Numbered from the stretch's first letter, positions 25,212 to 36,937 are shown. The stretch: 64,000 nt of DNA from Adiantum capillus-veneris (GCA_014529385.2 CM043967.1:87033278-87097277), one strand, 5' to 3'. The notes: a model not told the origin generated them from the sequence alone. Numbers and translations are program-made.

Positions 25212-26034
25212 ATGGCGGATGAAGGGAAGCTCAAGATCAAGAAGTTCAACGGCAAAAACTACCAACATTGGAAGATGCAGATTGAAGACTATCTCTACCA
25301 GAAGGACCTCTATTTGCCACTAGGCGGTCTTGCAAAGGAGCCCACAACGATGGAAGATGAAGCATGGGTTGTCCTTGATTGAAAGGCATTGGGAACAATC
25401 CGGTTAAGCTTGGAGTCAATGGTGGCCTTCAAAATTTTGGAGATGAATACAACGGAGGACTGGATGAAGTCACTTGATGACTTCTACGTGAAACCATCGG
25501 CATCCAATAAGGTATTTCTCATGAAGAGCATATTCAATCTAAAGATGGCAGAGAATGGTTCAGTTGCAAAACACCTAAATGAATTTAACACAAACATAAG
25601 TCAGCTTTGATCGGTGAAAATCATTTTTGATGACGAAGTGCGAGCCTTGTGATGGCTGTAAGTAATTCTATCTCTAGCACGAATACTCTTAAGTTTGATG
25701 ACGTTGTGGGTGTTCTCCTAAGCAAGAAAATGCGAAGGAGAAGCACATAAGAATCATCAAGTGCTTCAGTGTCAATGGAAACAAGAGGAAGGCCTAAGGA
25801 GAGGTTCAAAAACCAAAAGGGTCTTGATAGCTCAAGAGGAAGCAAGTCACACACAAAGTTAGTTCTTGAATGTTGGAACTGCGGCAAGAAGGACCACGTC
25901 AAGAAGGATTGCAGGTCCAAGAAGAAGAAGGAGTCAGAGTCTCAAGACAACAAGCCAACATCGGAGGCCAATGTGGCAAGTAAAATAGAGCAAGATGCTC
26001 TAATTCTCTCATTAGACAATGTGTCTAATTCCTA
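25212..26034 (+). pseudogene. copia gag with CCHC zinc knuckle
   Basis: ATG at 25212 (KLKIKKFNGKNYQHWKMQIE is the typical N-terminus of Tnt1-like Gag). Stops at 25379-25381 and 25608-25610 and a frameshift before 25769 break it. CWNCGKKDHVKKDC near 25872-25913 is a CX2CX4HX4C zinc knuckle. Followed by a Lys-rich stretch. Confidence 0.85.
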
Positions 26035-27760
26035 GATAGTACATTCATTCTGGGGCTTCATTCCATGCGACACCACACAAACAACATTCCAAGATTACAC
26101 CAAAGGTAATTTTGGGTATGTATACTTGGGAGATGATGAAGCTTGTGAAATTGTCGGCAAAGGTATTGTTTGTGTCAAAACTGCTAACGAAAATGAATGG
26201 AAGCTTAAAGATGTTCGGCATGTTCCTTCTCTTTGCAAAAATTTGATCTCTACAGGACAATTGGACGATGAAGGTCACAACATTGCATTCGAAAGAAAAT
26301 GGTGGAAGATCTCAAAGAGAGATTTGGTGGTTTCCAAGGGAGAAAAGGTTGGTACACTTTACTTGTTTACTGTTAGCACGCAACCTTCAGCTTGTGAGAC
26401 AACTACAGAAGTCGACAGTGCGGTGTGGCACTACCGGCTTGGGCATATGAGTGCCAAAGGAATGCAAATCCTTCAAACAAAGAAGCTTCTACCAGGTTTG
26501 AAAGAAGTGGACTTAGAGTTCTGTGAAGATTGTGTTTATGGTAAACAAAAGAGGGTAAAATTTCAAAAATCTCAAAATGGAAGAAAGAATAAAAAACTTG
26601 AGGTGGTTCATTCTGATGTTTGGGGTCCTGCAAGTACACCATCACTTGGTGGCTCATTGTACTATGTAACATTCATAGATGATGAGACTAGGAAAACATG
26701 GGTTTATGTAATGAAGAATAAATCCGATGTTTTTTCCATATTTTAAGGTGGAAAGCCTTTGTGGAGAATGAAATAGGTACTAAGGTTAAATGCCTCAGAT
26801 CCGACAATGGAGGCGAATATTGTAGCGAAGATTTTGAAAGCTTTTGTGCTAGCAATGGCATTCAGAGGAAAAAGAACAACCCCAAGGACACCTCAACAAA
26901 ATGGCATTTCCGAAAGGATGAACAGAACAATCATGGAGCGAGCACAAAGCATGCACCTACATGCAAGCCTACCGCTTGAGCTTTGGATGGAAGCTGTAAG
27001 TACATCTTTGTCCTTAATCAACCGGTCACCCTCAACAGCATTGGATGGGGGAGTTCTAGAAGAGGCATGGACAGCTAGACCGGTGCATTATGCATTTCTC
27101 AAAGTGTTTGGGTGTGAAGCTTTCATGCACGTAGATAGAAGCCTAAGATCAAAGCTAGATGCAAAGTCCAAAAAGTGTTTCTTCATTGGCTATGGAGGAG
27201 GTGACTTTGGGTATCGCCTATGGAATCCTGAAGATGGTAAAATATTTAGGAGTAGGGATGTAATTTTTAATGAAAAAAATATGTACAAAGATTTCTTGGA
27301 AAGAAAACAAACAAAAGAAACACGTCATGAGTACATGGAGCTTGAGGACGGTGAAGACTCAAGGACAGCAAACGGTGACAATGTGCAACAACGTCAACCA
27401 AATGAGGAGCCTCAACCTATTCCCCAAAGATCTACAAGAGCAAGTAGACCTCCAAAAAGGTTCGTTCCTTCCTTCAACCATCTCTTAATCTTAGATTCTG
27501 GAGAGCCCGAATCATACGAAGAAGCTATGCAACACGAATCCAAAGAAGAGTGGATGAAGAGCATGCACGTGGAGATGGACTCATTACATCACAACCAAAC
27601 ATGGGAGTTGGTTGAGTTTCCTAAATGTAAGTGGGCACTTTAGAACAAATGGGTGTATAAGCTGAAAGAAGAAGAAGGTGGGAAGAAAAGGTACAAGTCT
27701 AGGCTTGTGGTAAAAGGGTTTTCTCAAAAGAAAGGTATTGACTTCAATGAAATATTTCTC
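26035..27760 (+). pseudogene. copia protease, integrase and RT start
   Basis: The protease active-site region near 26035-26060 has a stop in place of the usual Trp and His at the catalytic Asp position. 26126-26746 carries the GAG-pre-integrase region (WHYRLGHMSAKGMQIL ... CEDCVYGKQ, the HHCC zinc site) and the first integrase Asp (HSDVWGP). 26761-27643 in two frames holds SDNGGEY and PQQNGISERMNRTI (second Asp and Glu), the integrase C-terminus and the KNKWVYKLK-type RT start. At least three frameshifts. Confidence 0.85.
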
Positions 27761-29040
27761 TTGTTGTAAAAATGAACTCAATTAGGCTTGTCTTAAGCCT
27801 TGTGGCTGCTCATGATCTAAATCTTGAGAAAATGGATGTAAATACGGCATTCCCTCACGGGTGACTTAGAGGAGGAAATTTACATGCTTCAACCAAAGGG
27901 GTATGAAGTAAAAGGTAAGGATAAAATGGTTTGCAGATTAAAAGAAAAATTTGTATGTTTTAAAGCAAGCATCAAGACAATGGTACTCAAAGTTCGATCG
28001 ATGGATGTTAGATCATGGATTCAGAAGATGAAACTCAGATCATTGTGTCTACACAAAGAATTTGGAAGGTGGGAAGTTCATCATCCTAATGTTGTATGTT
28101 GATGACATGCTGATTGCAAGTGCTAACATGCAGGACATCAAAGACCTAAAAGAGGAGCTGTCTAAATCTTTTTTAATGAAATATTTAGGTGCTTCAAAGA
28201 GGATACTTGGTATAAAGATATCAAGGGATAGGACGAAGAAGACAATAAAGCTATCTCAAGAGGATTACATCAAGAAGGTACTAGAAAGGTTTGCACTGCA
28301 AAATGCAAAAACGGTTTCTACACCTTTGGCTGGTCACTTTAAACTAACGAAGGATATGTGTCCAAAGACTCAAGAGGAGATAGCCTATATGTCTAAAGCT
28401 CCATATGCTGCAGCGGTAGGTTCTCTTATGTGTTCTATGGTTTGGACAAGGCCAGACATTGCACATGCAGTGGGAGTTGTAAGTAGGTTCATGGACAACC
28501 CAGGTAAAGCACATTGGTAAGCTGTGAAGTGGATACTTAGGTATCTAAAAGGGACAACAAAAAATGCTTTGTATTTTGGAAGAGCTAATATTTTTCTTCA
28601 AGGATATGCTGATGCATATATGGTAGGTGACAAAGATACTCAAAGGAGCACTAATGGCTATGTCTTCACAGTTGGAGGCACAGCAGTAAGTTGGGCTTCA
28701 AAGCTGTAGAAAGTGGTCTCACTTTCTACCACAGAAGCAGAGTATGTATCAATGACGGAGGCAAGCAAAGAAATTTTGTGGCTTCACAGATTCTTAGAAG
28801 ATCTTGGATTTAAACAAGACAATTGTGTCTTGTATACTGATAGCCAAAGCTCTATCCATCTTGCGAAGAACTCAACCTTTTATTCAAGGACAAAGCACAT
28901 TGAGGTGAGATATCACCTCATACACACTCTTTTGGAAGAGGGATAGCTAAAGCTAGGAAAGGTGCATACAAGTGAACATCCTGCAGCCATGTTAACAAAG
29001 GTCGTCAACAAGGAGAAGTTGACCTTTTGCTCATCTTCAA
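27760..29040 (+). pseudogene. copia RT and RNase H
   Basis: RT motif MLYVDDMLIA near 28095 is intact (YVDD). Later pieces 28524-28709 and 28713-28946 give WILRYLKGTTKNAL, LSTTEAEYVSMTEASKE and TKHIEVRYHLI (RNase H). In-frame stops at 28518-28520 and 28707-28709 replace Gln codons usual at these places in copia elements (my inference). 27760-28060 is scrambled. Confidence 0.85.
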
Positions 29041-29105
29041 TCGGCATTCAAGGATAAGAATCTAGGATGGAAAGCAGCCACAGGTTTGGTTTGGAGATCA
29101 GTATC

Positions 29106-29117
29106 CAAGTGGGAAAT
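29106..29117 (+). promoter_or_regulatory. copia polypurine tract
   Basis: CAAGTGGGAAAT immediately before the 3' LTR TG; typical of Tnt1-like elements. Confidence 0.75.
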
Positions 29118-29777
29118 TGTTAAGTATGGAGCCTCGTTTACCCCTTGTAATTTTCTGTGTTAAAAACGCACATTTGTAAGGCTCCCATTATGAGGAGAAG
29201 CCATCGTGCGTGAAGAAAAATCACTCACAGAAAATAAAAATCACTCTCCCGAAAAAAAAAATTTCACGCCCAGTCTCAAGCCCAAGCTCTCTAGAATATT
29301 CCTTTTCGCCGGAGTATTATGGCCTGACGGTGGCTGCAAAGTGGTCGAAAAACGACTGATCGGTTGGCCGGTTGGCCGGTGGCCAGTAGTCAATGGCCGG
29401 TGGCTGGTGGTCGGAAGTTAATGGCTGGTGGCTAGTGGCCGAATTCAAAATTGGACTTGTCTTTTCAAGGGCGGCCACACATGGGTGGATTGGAGGGTCC
29501 GATTTGGACTTATCTACACAAGGACGGCTACAGATGGCTGTCTCTCATGAGAGAGGGTAGCCCTTTTGTCCTATAAAAGGAGGCTATTTCTACACACATT
29601 TCATAGTGTGAAGTTGATGCAACAAGGTGGGTGTGAGGTGGTGAGAGTGAAGCAAGGTGGGAGCTCTATTAAGGGTATAATCCCTTTGTAACTTACTTCT
29701 TGTTTGAAGTACTAAAGCCATTAAGTGGCTGCTTTCCCGTAGATGTAGCCCACATTGGGTGAACCAAATATATGGTG

Positions 29778-29814
<37 letters not shown>

Positions 29815-29899
29815 CTATAATCTCTTGTGTGTGTAAATTATCTCTCCCCATTAAGTAAGCTACTCAAATATCTATTTAGCTACATCATATTTCCTAACA
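29118..29899 (+). repeat. copia 3' LTR (782 bp)
   Basis: TGTTAAGTATGGAGCC ... TTTCCTAACA, homologous over its full length to 24341-25138. Confidence 0.9.
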
Positions 29900-31205
29900 G
29901 TGGCTCCACTCGGACTATGAACCTTACCTTCAATAACTTGTCCACCTCATCTCGCAAGGCTTCCCTCTGCTCTTGACCCATCCTTCTTAGCCTTTTCCGC
30001 ACCGGCTTAGCACCTTCCTTCAACTCTATATGCATCTCTTCTCCTTTGAACCCTCTAATCTATTCATATGAATTAATGAATAAATCAAGAAAATTAGCCA
30101 GCATGTGCAAATATATCTCCTTCTCCATAGCTGAGAGGTCTCCACTGATCATTTGTGTCATCAATTCCTTCTTCTTTGACAATTCAACCTTGGTTTGCAT
30201 CAGCCCTTCAATCACTTCATAAGGACCTTCACTTTCATCTTCAATTGCATTTGAAAATTCAACTAAGACAGACTCATGGATTTCTATAACCACCATCAGA
30301 AGAAATGCAACATCAACATACTCATCAATGTTGGTAGTACTATCATTGTCCTCGTCAGACACTGTGGAATAGTCTTCATCACTAGACTCATCCTCATCTT
30401 CATAAAGTTCCTCCAATCATTTCTTTGTGTCCATATTATATATCTTCTTGGCACTTGTCTTTCCATAGAGGCTAATCGTACCACGTCTCCAATCTTGAAC
30501 AGCTCCCGTTGCACATAACCATAGTTAGCCCAGTATATTAATAGGATATGCTCCCAACCCTGCTGGCATCACATGAAAATCAGCCACCACCTTTGCATCA
30601 TACACATCCCTTTATAAGCTCATTATAGCATGCAAACATTTTACTTTCTGATGGTTTGCCAATTTGATCCGAAAGCCCGACACCGGCCTGGTCACTATAA
30701 GACCCATCTTCTCAACGTATGAGTGTGTTATGACACATATTTGGGCTCCACCGTCAACATAACCTTGTCCCACATTTTTTCTCTAATGCCACACATCTAC
30801 TATTGGGAAAATGTCTGGTAGCTCATCCATTGCCAATACCTTCATTAAACCTCTCTCTGGTTCTGTCTCCATTGGGTTAACCATCCTCTTCCACTGTCGC
30901 TTTAGCTTAGGCACCATCTCTATAAGCTGCCCAAAAGTACCATCTGCCTTCTTGCTTGTCAGATCCTCCTTCAAGTCATAGCTTAATTGCCCATCCCCTA
31001 GTGGAAAATCTAAAACATGAAACTTGCAATGAGCCCTTGTTTTACTCTTGGCCTTGAAATCCTCGTCTTCATGGCTCCTTCCCTTCTTCTTACTAGGACC
31101 TGGGGCACTTCTTCCTTCCTTATCTTGTGTGGTCCTCTTCCCAATAGGCATCACTAATGTATCCTCTAGCTTTGTTGCCTTCTCCAAGCTGACCACACTT
31201 ATCAC
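29900..31205 (-). pseudogene. protease, acidic linker and RT N-terminus (Tat-like element)
   Basis: From high to low coordinates: Lys-rich linker 31205-30950; protease near 30700-30780 with YVDGGAQICVITHSYV (DGGA where DSGA is canonical; DGG variants occur in plant Ty3/gypsy elements) and ending PINILG; an Asp/Glu-rich linker 30416-30060; and RT N-terminal ELKEGAKPVRKRLRRMGQEQ near 30020-29960, cut at 29900 by the copia element. Several stops. Confidence 0.75.
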
Positions 31206-31291
31206 TTTTGTCTTTCCCTTTTCCTCTTTGGTTAATCCACTTGTTCCTTCTTCTCCCTTAATTTCAATTCCATAATCATTTGACCTAGCAT

Positions 31292-32247
31292 CTATCTTGG
31301 CAATGGATACATGTCTCCCCCCATCCTTGGTGACTTATCACATTGTGGGCTGATGTGTCCCAACTGTCCGCAATTATAACATGTGGGTGTCTGCCTCCAC
31401 ACTCTACCATTCCTTTGTCCAACACCATTCCTGGGTCTTTCTTCACCTCCTAGCTGATTTGCAAACCTCCCCTGACCTCGATTATTTCCCACATTACCTA
31501 TCATGTTTAGACTGAGATTCTTCATTAAATATACCACTTTCCTCATGTCTTGCCTTAGCCCATCATCTTTCACTGTTGTAGTGACCACTATTGGCATAAC
31601 CTAAGGAGTAACAGAAACCACTGGTTTATGATGAACCCTTGGCATGCGACCTTGTAAATAATCCATAGGTTGAAACTCAGACCTCCTGGGAAAAGAATCT
31701 ACTTGTAGATGACTCATTCTTCTCAGATTCCACTCTTTGTTCCTCGCTACATCTAGTGCATCTTCATATGTCCTAGGCTTCTTTAGCTCAACTCTCCAAT
31801 GTATATTCTCCCAAAGACCAGCCAAGAACCTGTCCTTCTTCATCATCTCAGGTGGGGGTACCTGTGGTGCTAAGGCCATGCACATCCGCTCCCATGCCAT
31901 TGAAAACTTACGTATGTATGTATCTACTGGCTCACCTTCCCTTTGCACCAAACCCTGTACTTCTTGCCACACTTTGACAGGATCTTCTATCTTCACAAAC
32001 TCCAGTCTCAATCCATGCCTTAGATTGTCTTAACTTAATCTCACAAGTGGATCAGCTTCACGGAAGTCCTCTTCAAATGCTTTGGACCAAACTCGTGCAT
32101 CACTCTTCAAAAAAATTTGGAGAAGACGTAACATCTGCGCTGGATCATGAATCTGATTGCTAATGCAAGCAACCTCCATCTTTTCCAAAAGTCTTCCACA
32201 TCTTCATCAGTTCTTCCATGAAATTTCGGATAAGAGAAAGCCATGGC
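31292..32247 (-). pseudogene. gag with CCHC zinc knuckle (Tat-like element)
   Basis: ATG at 32247 (MAFSYPKFHGRTDEDVEDF is a typical start of this Gag type). A frameshift follows FWKRWR (near 32180). 31601-32011 holds the capsid part (VWQEVQGLVQREGEPVDTYI ... DRFLAGLWENIHWRVEL), and CYNCGQLGHISPQC near 31340-31382 is a CX2CX4HX4C knuckle. Stop at 31601-31603. Confidence 0.85.
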
Positions 32248-32310
32248 TACCCAAGTTTTGATGCTTTGAGAACCCCTTCTAACACACGTGCAAGAACCCA
32301 AAACTTTTTA

Positions 32311-32325
32311 CCGACTCAATCCCCA
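32311..32325 (-). promoter_or_regulatory. candidate primer-binding site (Tat-like element)
   Basis: On the minus strand TGGGGATTGAGTCGG after TTTT, located between the LTR-end ORF and gag, in the same arrangement as in families A and B. Priming tRNA not identified. Confidence 0.45.
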
Positions 32326-32349
32326 AAAACTTCAATGGAGCTCAAGATT

Positions 32350-32568
32350 TTAGAAAAGGATGAACACATTCACATCAAATGATTTTTCATAGTTAATCAT
32401 CAAAATAACAACATGCAAAGGAGATTCCAATATCTCTCTTAATCGTCTTGGCCCAAACATAAAGACTATGCACTGCTGGTAAAAAATCTTCATGTCCACA
32501 TGAGCATTTATTTGGATTCTTTGTGCAAAATGAAAAGGAGTGAACTGAGGTCTGACGTGATTATCCAT
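32350..32568 (-). CDS. small LTR-end protein, homologue of P1/P2, in the Tat-like element
   Basis: 72 codons on the minus strand, starting MDNH and ending FDVNVFILF. FYQQCIVFMFGPRRLREIL aligns directly with FQQRIVFLFGPERLNEIL of families A and B, and INYEKSFDVNVFILF with IDYNFSFDVSIVILL. The ORF ends about 14 nt before the probable LTR end and upstream of primer site and gag, exactly the place it has in A and B. There is no second paralogue downstream here. An in-frame extension upstream to 32664 exists. Presence in an otherwise different element family argues that the ORF is a real, exchangeable module. Confidence 0.55.
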   Translation of the reverse strand: MDNHVRPQFTPFHFAQRIQINAHVDMKIFYQQCIVFMFGPRRLREILESPLHVVILMINYEKSFDVNVFILF

Positions 32569-33214
32569 TAAAATCCATCCATGCACCTCCCAAGAAAGCA
32601 CACTTGGCAAATTACCCTCTGATTTTTCCAGAATTTTAGTAACATAACAACATAAATGGCTCAAAAGATCAAAACCCAGCCACCATCAAAACTTGGGAAA
32701 ATTTTGGCAGAGTTTCCCCAGAAGTAGAGCTGTAAGAACCCAAAATATACACTATATATGTATGCATAACCTGCCAACAATGGAACCCAAGCATCAAGTA
32801 CGAATCATTAGTACATAGCCTATGATGAGGTCATGAAAAGGGTGCTCTTGCCACCTATATCACCGAAAGGATCTCACATTTGAGAATCCCCCAGCTCAAT
32901 AAAACCTCACCACGACCCACTCACGAATGCTTATGCAGATATTGTATAGTCAAGTCTCAAAAATGGCTGGGACTACCAAATAAAACCAAGTATGGCTCCA
33001 CAAAGGCGTACAATGGCAGTATCAACAAGTAGCATACAATACAAGACTATGCGCTCAAACAAGAACTAAATGATTCATACCCACAACAACTACAAGTGAC
33101 TTCCACTTACCAGTGTATCACTCTACTCCAGCTACGTGTATCTGTGTGAATCACATGTACCTGTAACCTGTAATCTTGAAGCTGAAGGTACTCAAAGAAG
33201 ATCATCAGTGGGGG
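32569..33214. other. non-coding, probable 5' LTR body of the Tat-like element
   Basis: No further gene seen. Lies upstream (minus strand) of the small LTR-end ORF; no second LTR copy was found to prove its extent. Confidence 0.35.
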
Positions 33215-33365
33215 TGCCAAAAGAATGTGAGCGGGATGGAAACACACACAACTCCTCTATAATCACCCAACACACACTCTTTCGATGATACAAACACACA
33301 CTATGGGGTATCACTCTGCTTACACAACCCACCTGGCCGAGACAGGGAACACACCAATGGAGTGA
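33215..33365. repeat. ~150-bp dispersed block, copy 2
   Basis: Counterpart of 20185-20335; similarity stops sharply near 33370, where GC-rich promoter-like sequence of the hAT gene region begins. Confidence 0.75.
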
Positions 33366-33479
33366 GAGCACGGATTTTAATTACGCGATGACGCATTTTG
33401 TTAAATGTTAATTATTTTTGTTATTATCACTATTTTTTTCATGTTAATAACATATCTAATGTCATGACCTACGAAAACT

Positions 33480-33590
33480 GGTAGAAAACGTAGAACCGGC
33501 GGGACAACCAACAATCCCGGCAGGCCCGACGGGTTTATCATGAAACCCGGCGGGCCTGGCAGTATAAGCAAGAATCCCACCGGACCCGTC
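33480..33590. repeat. GC-rich cluster of CCGGCGGG-like words
   Basis: Several near-copies (ACCGGCGGGA, CCCGGCAGGC, CCCGACGGG, CCCGGCGGGC, ACCGGACCCG) in an AT-rich setting, just upstream of the hAT-gene TATA box. Such clusters are often protein-binding sites; here that is inference. Confidence 0.5.
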
Positions 33591-33616
33591 ATGTACCCCC
33601 TTCATATTTGGCGGCT

Positions 33617-33624
33617 CTATATAA
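33617..33624 (+). promoter_or_regulatory. TATA box of hAT transposase gene
   Basis: CTATATAA after the GC-rich cluster, about 30 bp before a CATCACATCACATCAC leader. Upstream of a good donor site (33703), it fits a promoter and short first exon. Confidence 0.55.
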
Positions 33625-33702
33625 CCCTGTAGTAGACATCACATCACATCACCTCTTCCTCTAAATTTGGTCATCCTTTAAAATTTAGAAGAAAAACTAA
33701 AG

Positions 33703-34626
33703 GTAAAAAAATGAATAGTCTTTAAGAAAAATTAAAACTTAATGTAACTCTGATCATGGATCATTAGTTCTTTGTTGGACTGAACTGATTCTTGAAAGGA
33801 GGTAGAAAGGTGAATCTTTGGATCGGTATCTCTACATTTGGGATGGACTAATCTCATGTTTGGTTCACCGTTATATTTGCTATATTGATTAGAACTTCTA
33901 TCATGGGTCATTAGTTCTTTTTTGGACTGAACTGATTCTTGAAAAGAGATAGAAAGGTGAATCTTTGGGTTGATATCTCTACTTTTGGGATGGACTGATC
34001 ACATGTTTGATTCACCGTTGTATTTGCTTGCTATTCCGATTAGAGCTCCAATCATGGGTCATTAGTTCTTTTTTGGACTGGACTGATTCATGAAAGGAGA
34101 TAGAGAGGTGAATCTTTAGGTCGATATCTCTACTTTTGGGATGGACTGATCACATGTTTGATTCACCGTTGGATTTGCTTGCTATTCCGATTAGAGCTCC
34201 AATCATGGGTCATTAGTTCTTTTTTGGACTAGACTGATTCATGAAAGGAGGTAGGAAGGTGAATCTTTGGGTCGATATCTCTACTTTTGGGATGGACTGA
34301 TCACATGTTTGATTCACCGCTGTATTTGCTTTCTATTTCGATTAGAGCTCCAATCATGGGTCATTAGTTCTTTTTTGGACTGGTGTGATTCATGAAACGG
34401 GTAGGAAAGTGAATCTTTGGGTCGATATCTCTACTTTTGGGATGGACTGATCACATATTTGATTCACCGTTGTATTTTCTTGCTCATGTTTGAGTAGATT
34501 GAGGTTTATTCCCTTCAGGATTCACTACTACGCTTGCGTGTGATATTGATTATAACACTAATGTTTGGTTTGAATAATACTTGAAAGAAGAGACAGCATA
34601 CTGAGCTATGTTTATTGGTATTGCAG
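33703..34626 (+). other. candidate 5' UTR intron of hAT gene
   Basis: AAAG|GTAAAA at 33703 and TTGGTATTGCAG| at 34626 form a plausible intron of 924 bp ending 13 nt before the first ATG (34640). Most of it is the 151-bp tandem repeat. Confidence 0.5.
33745..34490 (+). repeat. ~151-bp tandem repeat, about five copies
   Basis: Anchor CATTAGTTCTTT occurs at 33762, 33909, 34060, 34211 and 34362: periods 147, 151, 151, 151. Units share GGTGAATCTTTGG, GATATCTCTACTTTTGGGAT and GATTAGAGCTCCAATCATGG. Units 3-5 are most alike. Confidence 0.92.
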
Positions 34627-34639
34627 GCATCCAATAAGT

Positions 34640-36937
34640 ATGTCTTCCACCGGGAATGTGAGCGGTGATGTTGGTGTCTCAAGCCTGGCTTCCTTTAAGA
34701 GACCTCCTACCTCGATGCCAGGTCCTGCTTCGCAGGGCACCACTTCGTAGGGCAAGCAAAAGGCAGGTGGAAAAAATCCAAGACCCGAGTGGAATTTTTC
34801 CACAAATTTAAATAAAATAAGTATCAAGATTGGAAATGTAACTTTTGTGGCGAAGAGAAATCTGGAGGAGCACCAAGAATAAAGGATCATTTGCTACGTG
34901 GCAATACCAGAATCCAAGGAGGAAAGTGCAAGGGCTTAGGTGCAGAAGAAGCAGCTATGCGCTTAAAAGCTTTAATTGGTAAGCTAATTTCCACGAGCAA
35001 AAGATCAAAACTCTTTACTTTCGACCATCACACCCCGGTATCGATAAGATCAAACCAGTACGAGGGATCATTGGGTGTAACGCCCACCAATGGAAGCACT
35101 CAAAGCAGGGAACCAACTTCTCATATCGATGGAACTACACCTCCAAACCATGGATTTCCTGACTTTCAGGTAGGATCGTCAAAAAGTAGATAGGTTAGCT
35201 TACAGACGAGCTTCAAAACGCTTGCCTTAGAAGAAGCACAACTTGCTCTAGCTACAGCCGTCTATTTCACTGGGGGATCATTGGCCATTGTCACCCGTGA
35301 TGCATGGAAGTTAGCTTGGAAACGCATTGGGGAGTATGGTGCTGGATTTACCTCTCCAACATATAACCATATGAGAAACCAATTGTTGGATAAATGTTAC
35401 ACAAGCACACAACGGGATATTTAAAGGGTAATATTAAATGCAACAGAACAATCTGGATACACCATAGTTAGTGATGGCTGGTCCAACGTTCAAAGGCGGC
35501 CATTGATCAACATCATGCTTGTATGTCCTCGTGGTGAATGTTTTACAAAGATGTGGATAGCTCTGGTCAAATAAAGTTTGGCAGTTTTATAGCTGACATC
35601 ATTGGCGACGCAGTTGAGGAACTTGGAAAAGAAAATTTTGTCCAAGTAATCATGGACAATGCCAAAAATTGCAGGGCTGCAGGTAGGATACTTGAAAATC
35701 TCTTCTCTCACCTATATAGTGCTGGTTGCAGTACACACAACTTGAACTTGGTATTGCAAGATTGGTACAAGAGGGAGGACACAGAGTGGTTCAAATGGAT
35801 AGTAGACAATGCTCGCTTAATAGTCAAGTTTGTTTTGAAGCGTCAGAGGGTTCTTGACATGTACCGTCAGAGGATGTCTACTATGTTAAAACTACCATGT
35901 GAAACTAGATTTTGCACCAACTACTATACAATAGAATCACTAATAAAAAATAAGAATGCTGTGATGGAGACATTTGTTTGTGCCACTTTTTCAGAATGGG
36001 AGGCCGGTCAAAGGGAGAAGATAAAAAGCAAAATAGGGGTGATCAGAGATCTACTAGCTGATCGCCACTTCTGGGATGATGTGGTGGATGTGCACAATGT
36101 CATGATGCCAATTATGCTCGCATTACGCCAACTGGATTCTGCCTTGCCTAACATAGGTAAGGTGTGGATGGCTTGGTGGACTGTTCAAGAAAGCCTTGCA
36201 ATCTAGAGGAGTCTCAGGAGACAATTGTGAAGCCTTGGAAGACACTATTCACTCAAAAGAGGAGAGAAATTTTGAGAAAGTATGTGCATGGTCGATGGGT
36301 TGGAGCACATAGTCCACTACACAGCGTAGCTTTCTTATTGGATCCAGATTATTGGGCAATGGAAATAGACAAACTTGATGAGGAGGTGCTGGAAGACTTT
36401 TATGATGTGATAGGCACGTTTTATGATGATCCTGATGAGCATGCATCAGTTGTTACTGATCTTACAAATTTTAAACTCAAAGAGGGTAAGTTTGGTACAG
36501 AGTTTTTGCAGAAACTTGCCACGGAGCAACGAGCGTGGAAGTGGTGGATGATGAATGGTGGTAGTGCACCCACCCTTAAACGCCTAGCTGTTAGAATCCT
36601 AGCCCAATGTGTATCCAATTCAAGTTCTGAGAGAAACTGGAGTACATATAAATATGTACATTCCACCATCAGAAACCACCTTCTAAATTCAAGAGCTGAA
36701 AAATTGGTGTATATGTACTGCAACCATCGGCTATTGGCACTAGTGCAAGCTGAGAACTACAAAGAGGAGATGCCACGCTGGACTTACGATGTAACCAATG
36801 ATGAGGTGGAGGAAGACAGTGAGCTGCAAGGGGAATCTCATGAAGTAGAAACTACATGTACTTTAGAAGAGATTGAAGAGAAATTGGAAATTGAACCAAC
36901 TTTGACCCGTCGCAGCAAGCGACAATGGTTTAATTAA
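34640..36937 (+). pseudogene. hAT-type transposase (BED finger, DUF659, hAT dimerisation)
   Basis: ATG at 34640. BED zinc finger near 34831-34905 (WKCNFCGEEKSGG ... IKDHLLRG), a middle DUF659-like catalytic region (TIVSDGWSNVQRRPLINIML near 35460; QVIMDNAKNCRAAG ... LYSAGCSTHNLNLVLQD), and a C-terminal hAT dimerisation domain (SNSSSERNWSTYKYVHSTI near 36625-36680). Such genes encode DNA-cutting transposases or domesticated relatives. The frame is broken: stop near 34748, frameshift before 34831, TAA near 34810, TAG at 35191-35193, TAA near 35421, frameshift near 35535, and shifts near 36150-36220. The tail 36780-36937 is acidic. Terminal inverted repeats were not identified. Confidence 0.85.

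Larger units (their letters stand above)
24341..29899 (+). mobile_element. Ty1/copia element (Tnt1-like), inserted in the Tat-like RT
   Basis: 5' LTR 24341-25138, primer-binding site 25141, decayed gag-pol, polypurine tract, 3' LTR 29118-29899. Flanks are GTGGT (24336-24340) and GTGGC (29900-29904), a 5-bp target duplication with one C/T difference. LTRs differ by several percent with indels, so it is not recent. Oriented opposite to its host element. Confidence 0.9.
21349..32600 (-). mobile_element. Tat-like Ty3/gypsy element, minus strand, split by a copia insertion
   Basis: On the minus strand: LTR end with a small ORF (32350-32568), candidate primer-binding site (32325-32311), gag (from 32247), zinc knuckle, protease, RT start (to 29900), copia insertion 24341-29899, rest of RT, RNase H, archaeal-type second RNase H, H2C2, integrase to 21349. 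The extra RNase H between RNase H and integrase is the hallmark of the Tat lineage. All ORFs carry stops and frameshifts. Confidence 0.8.
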
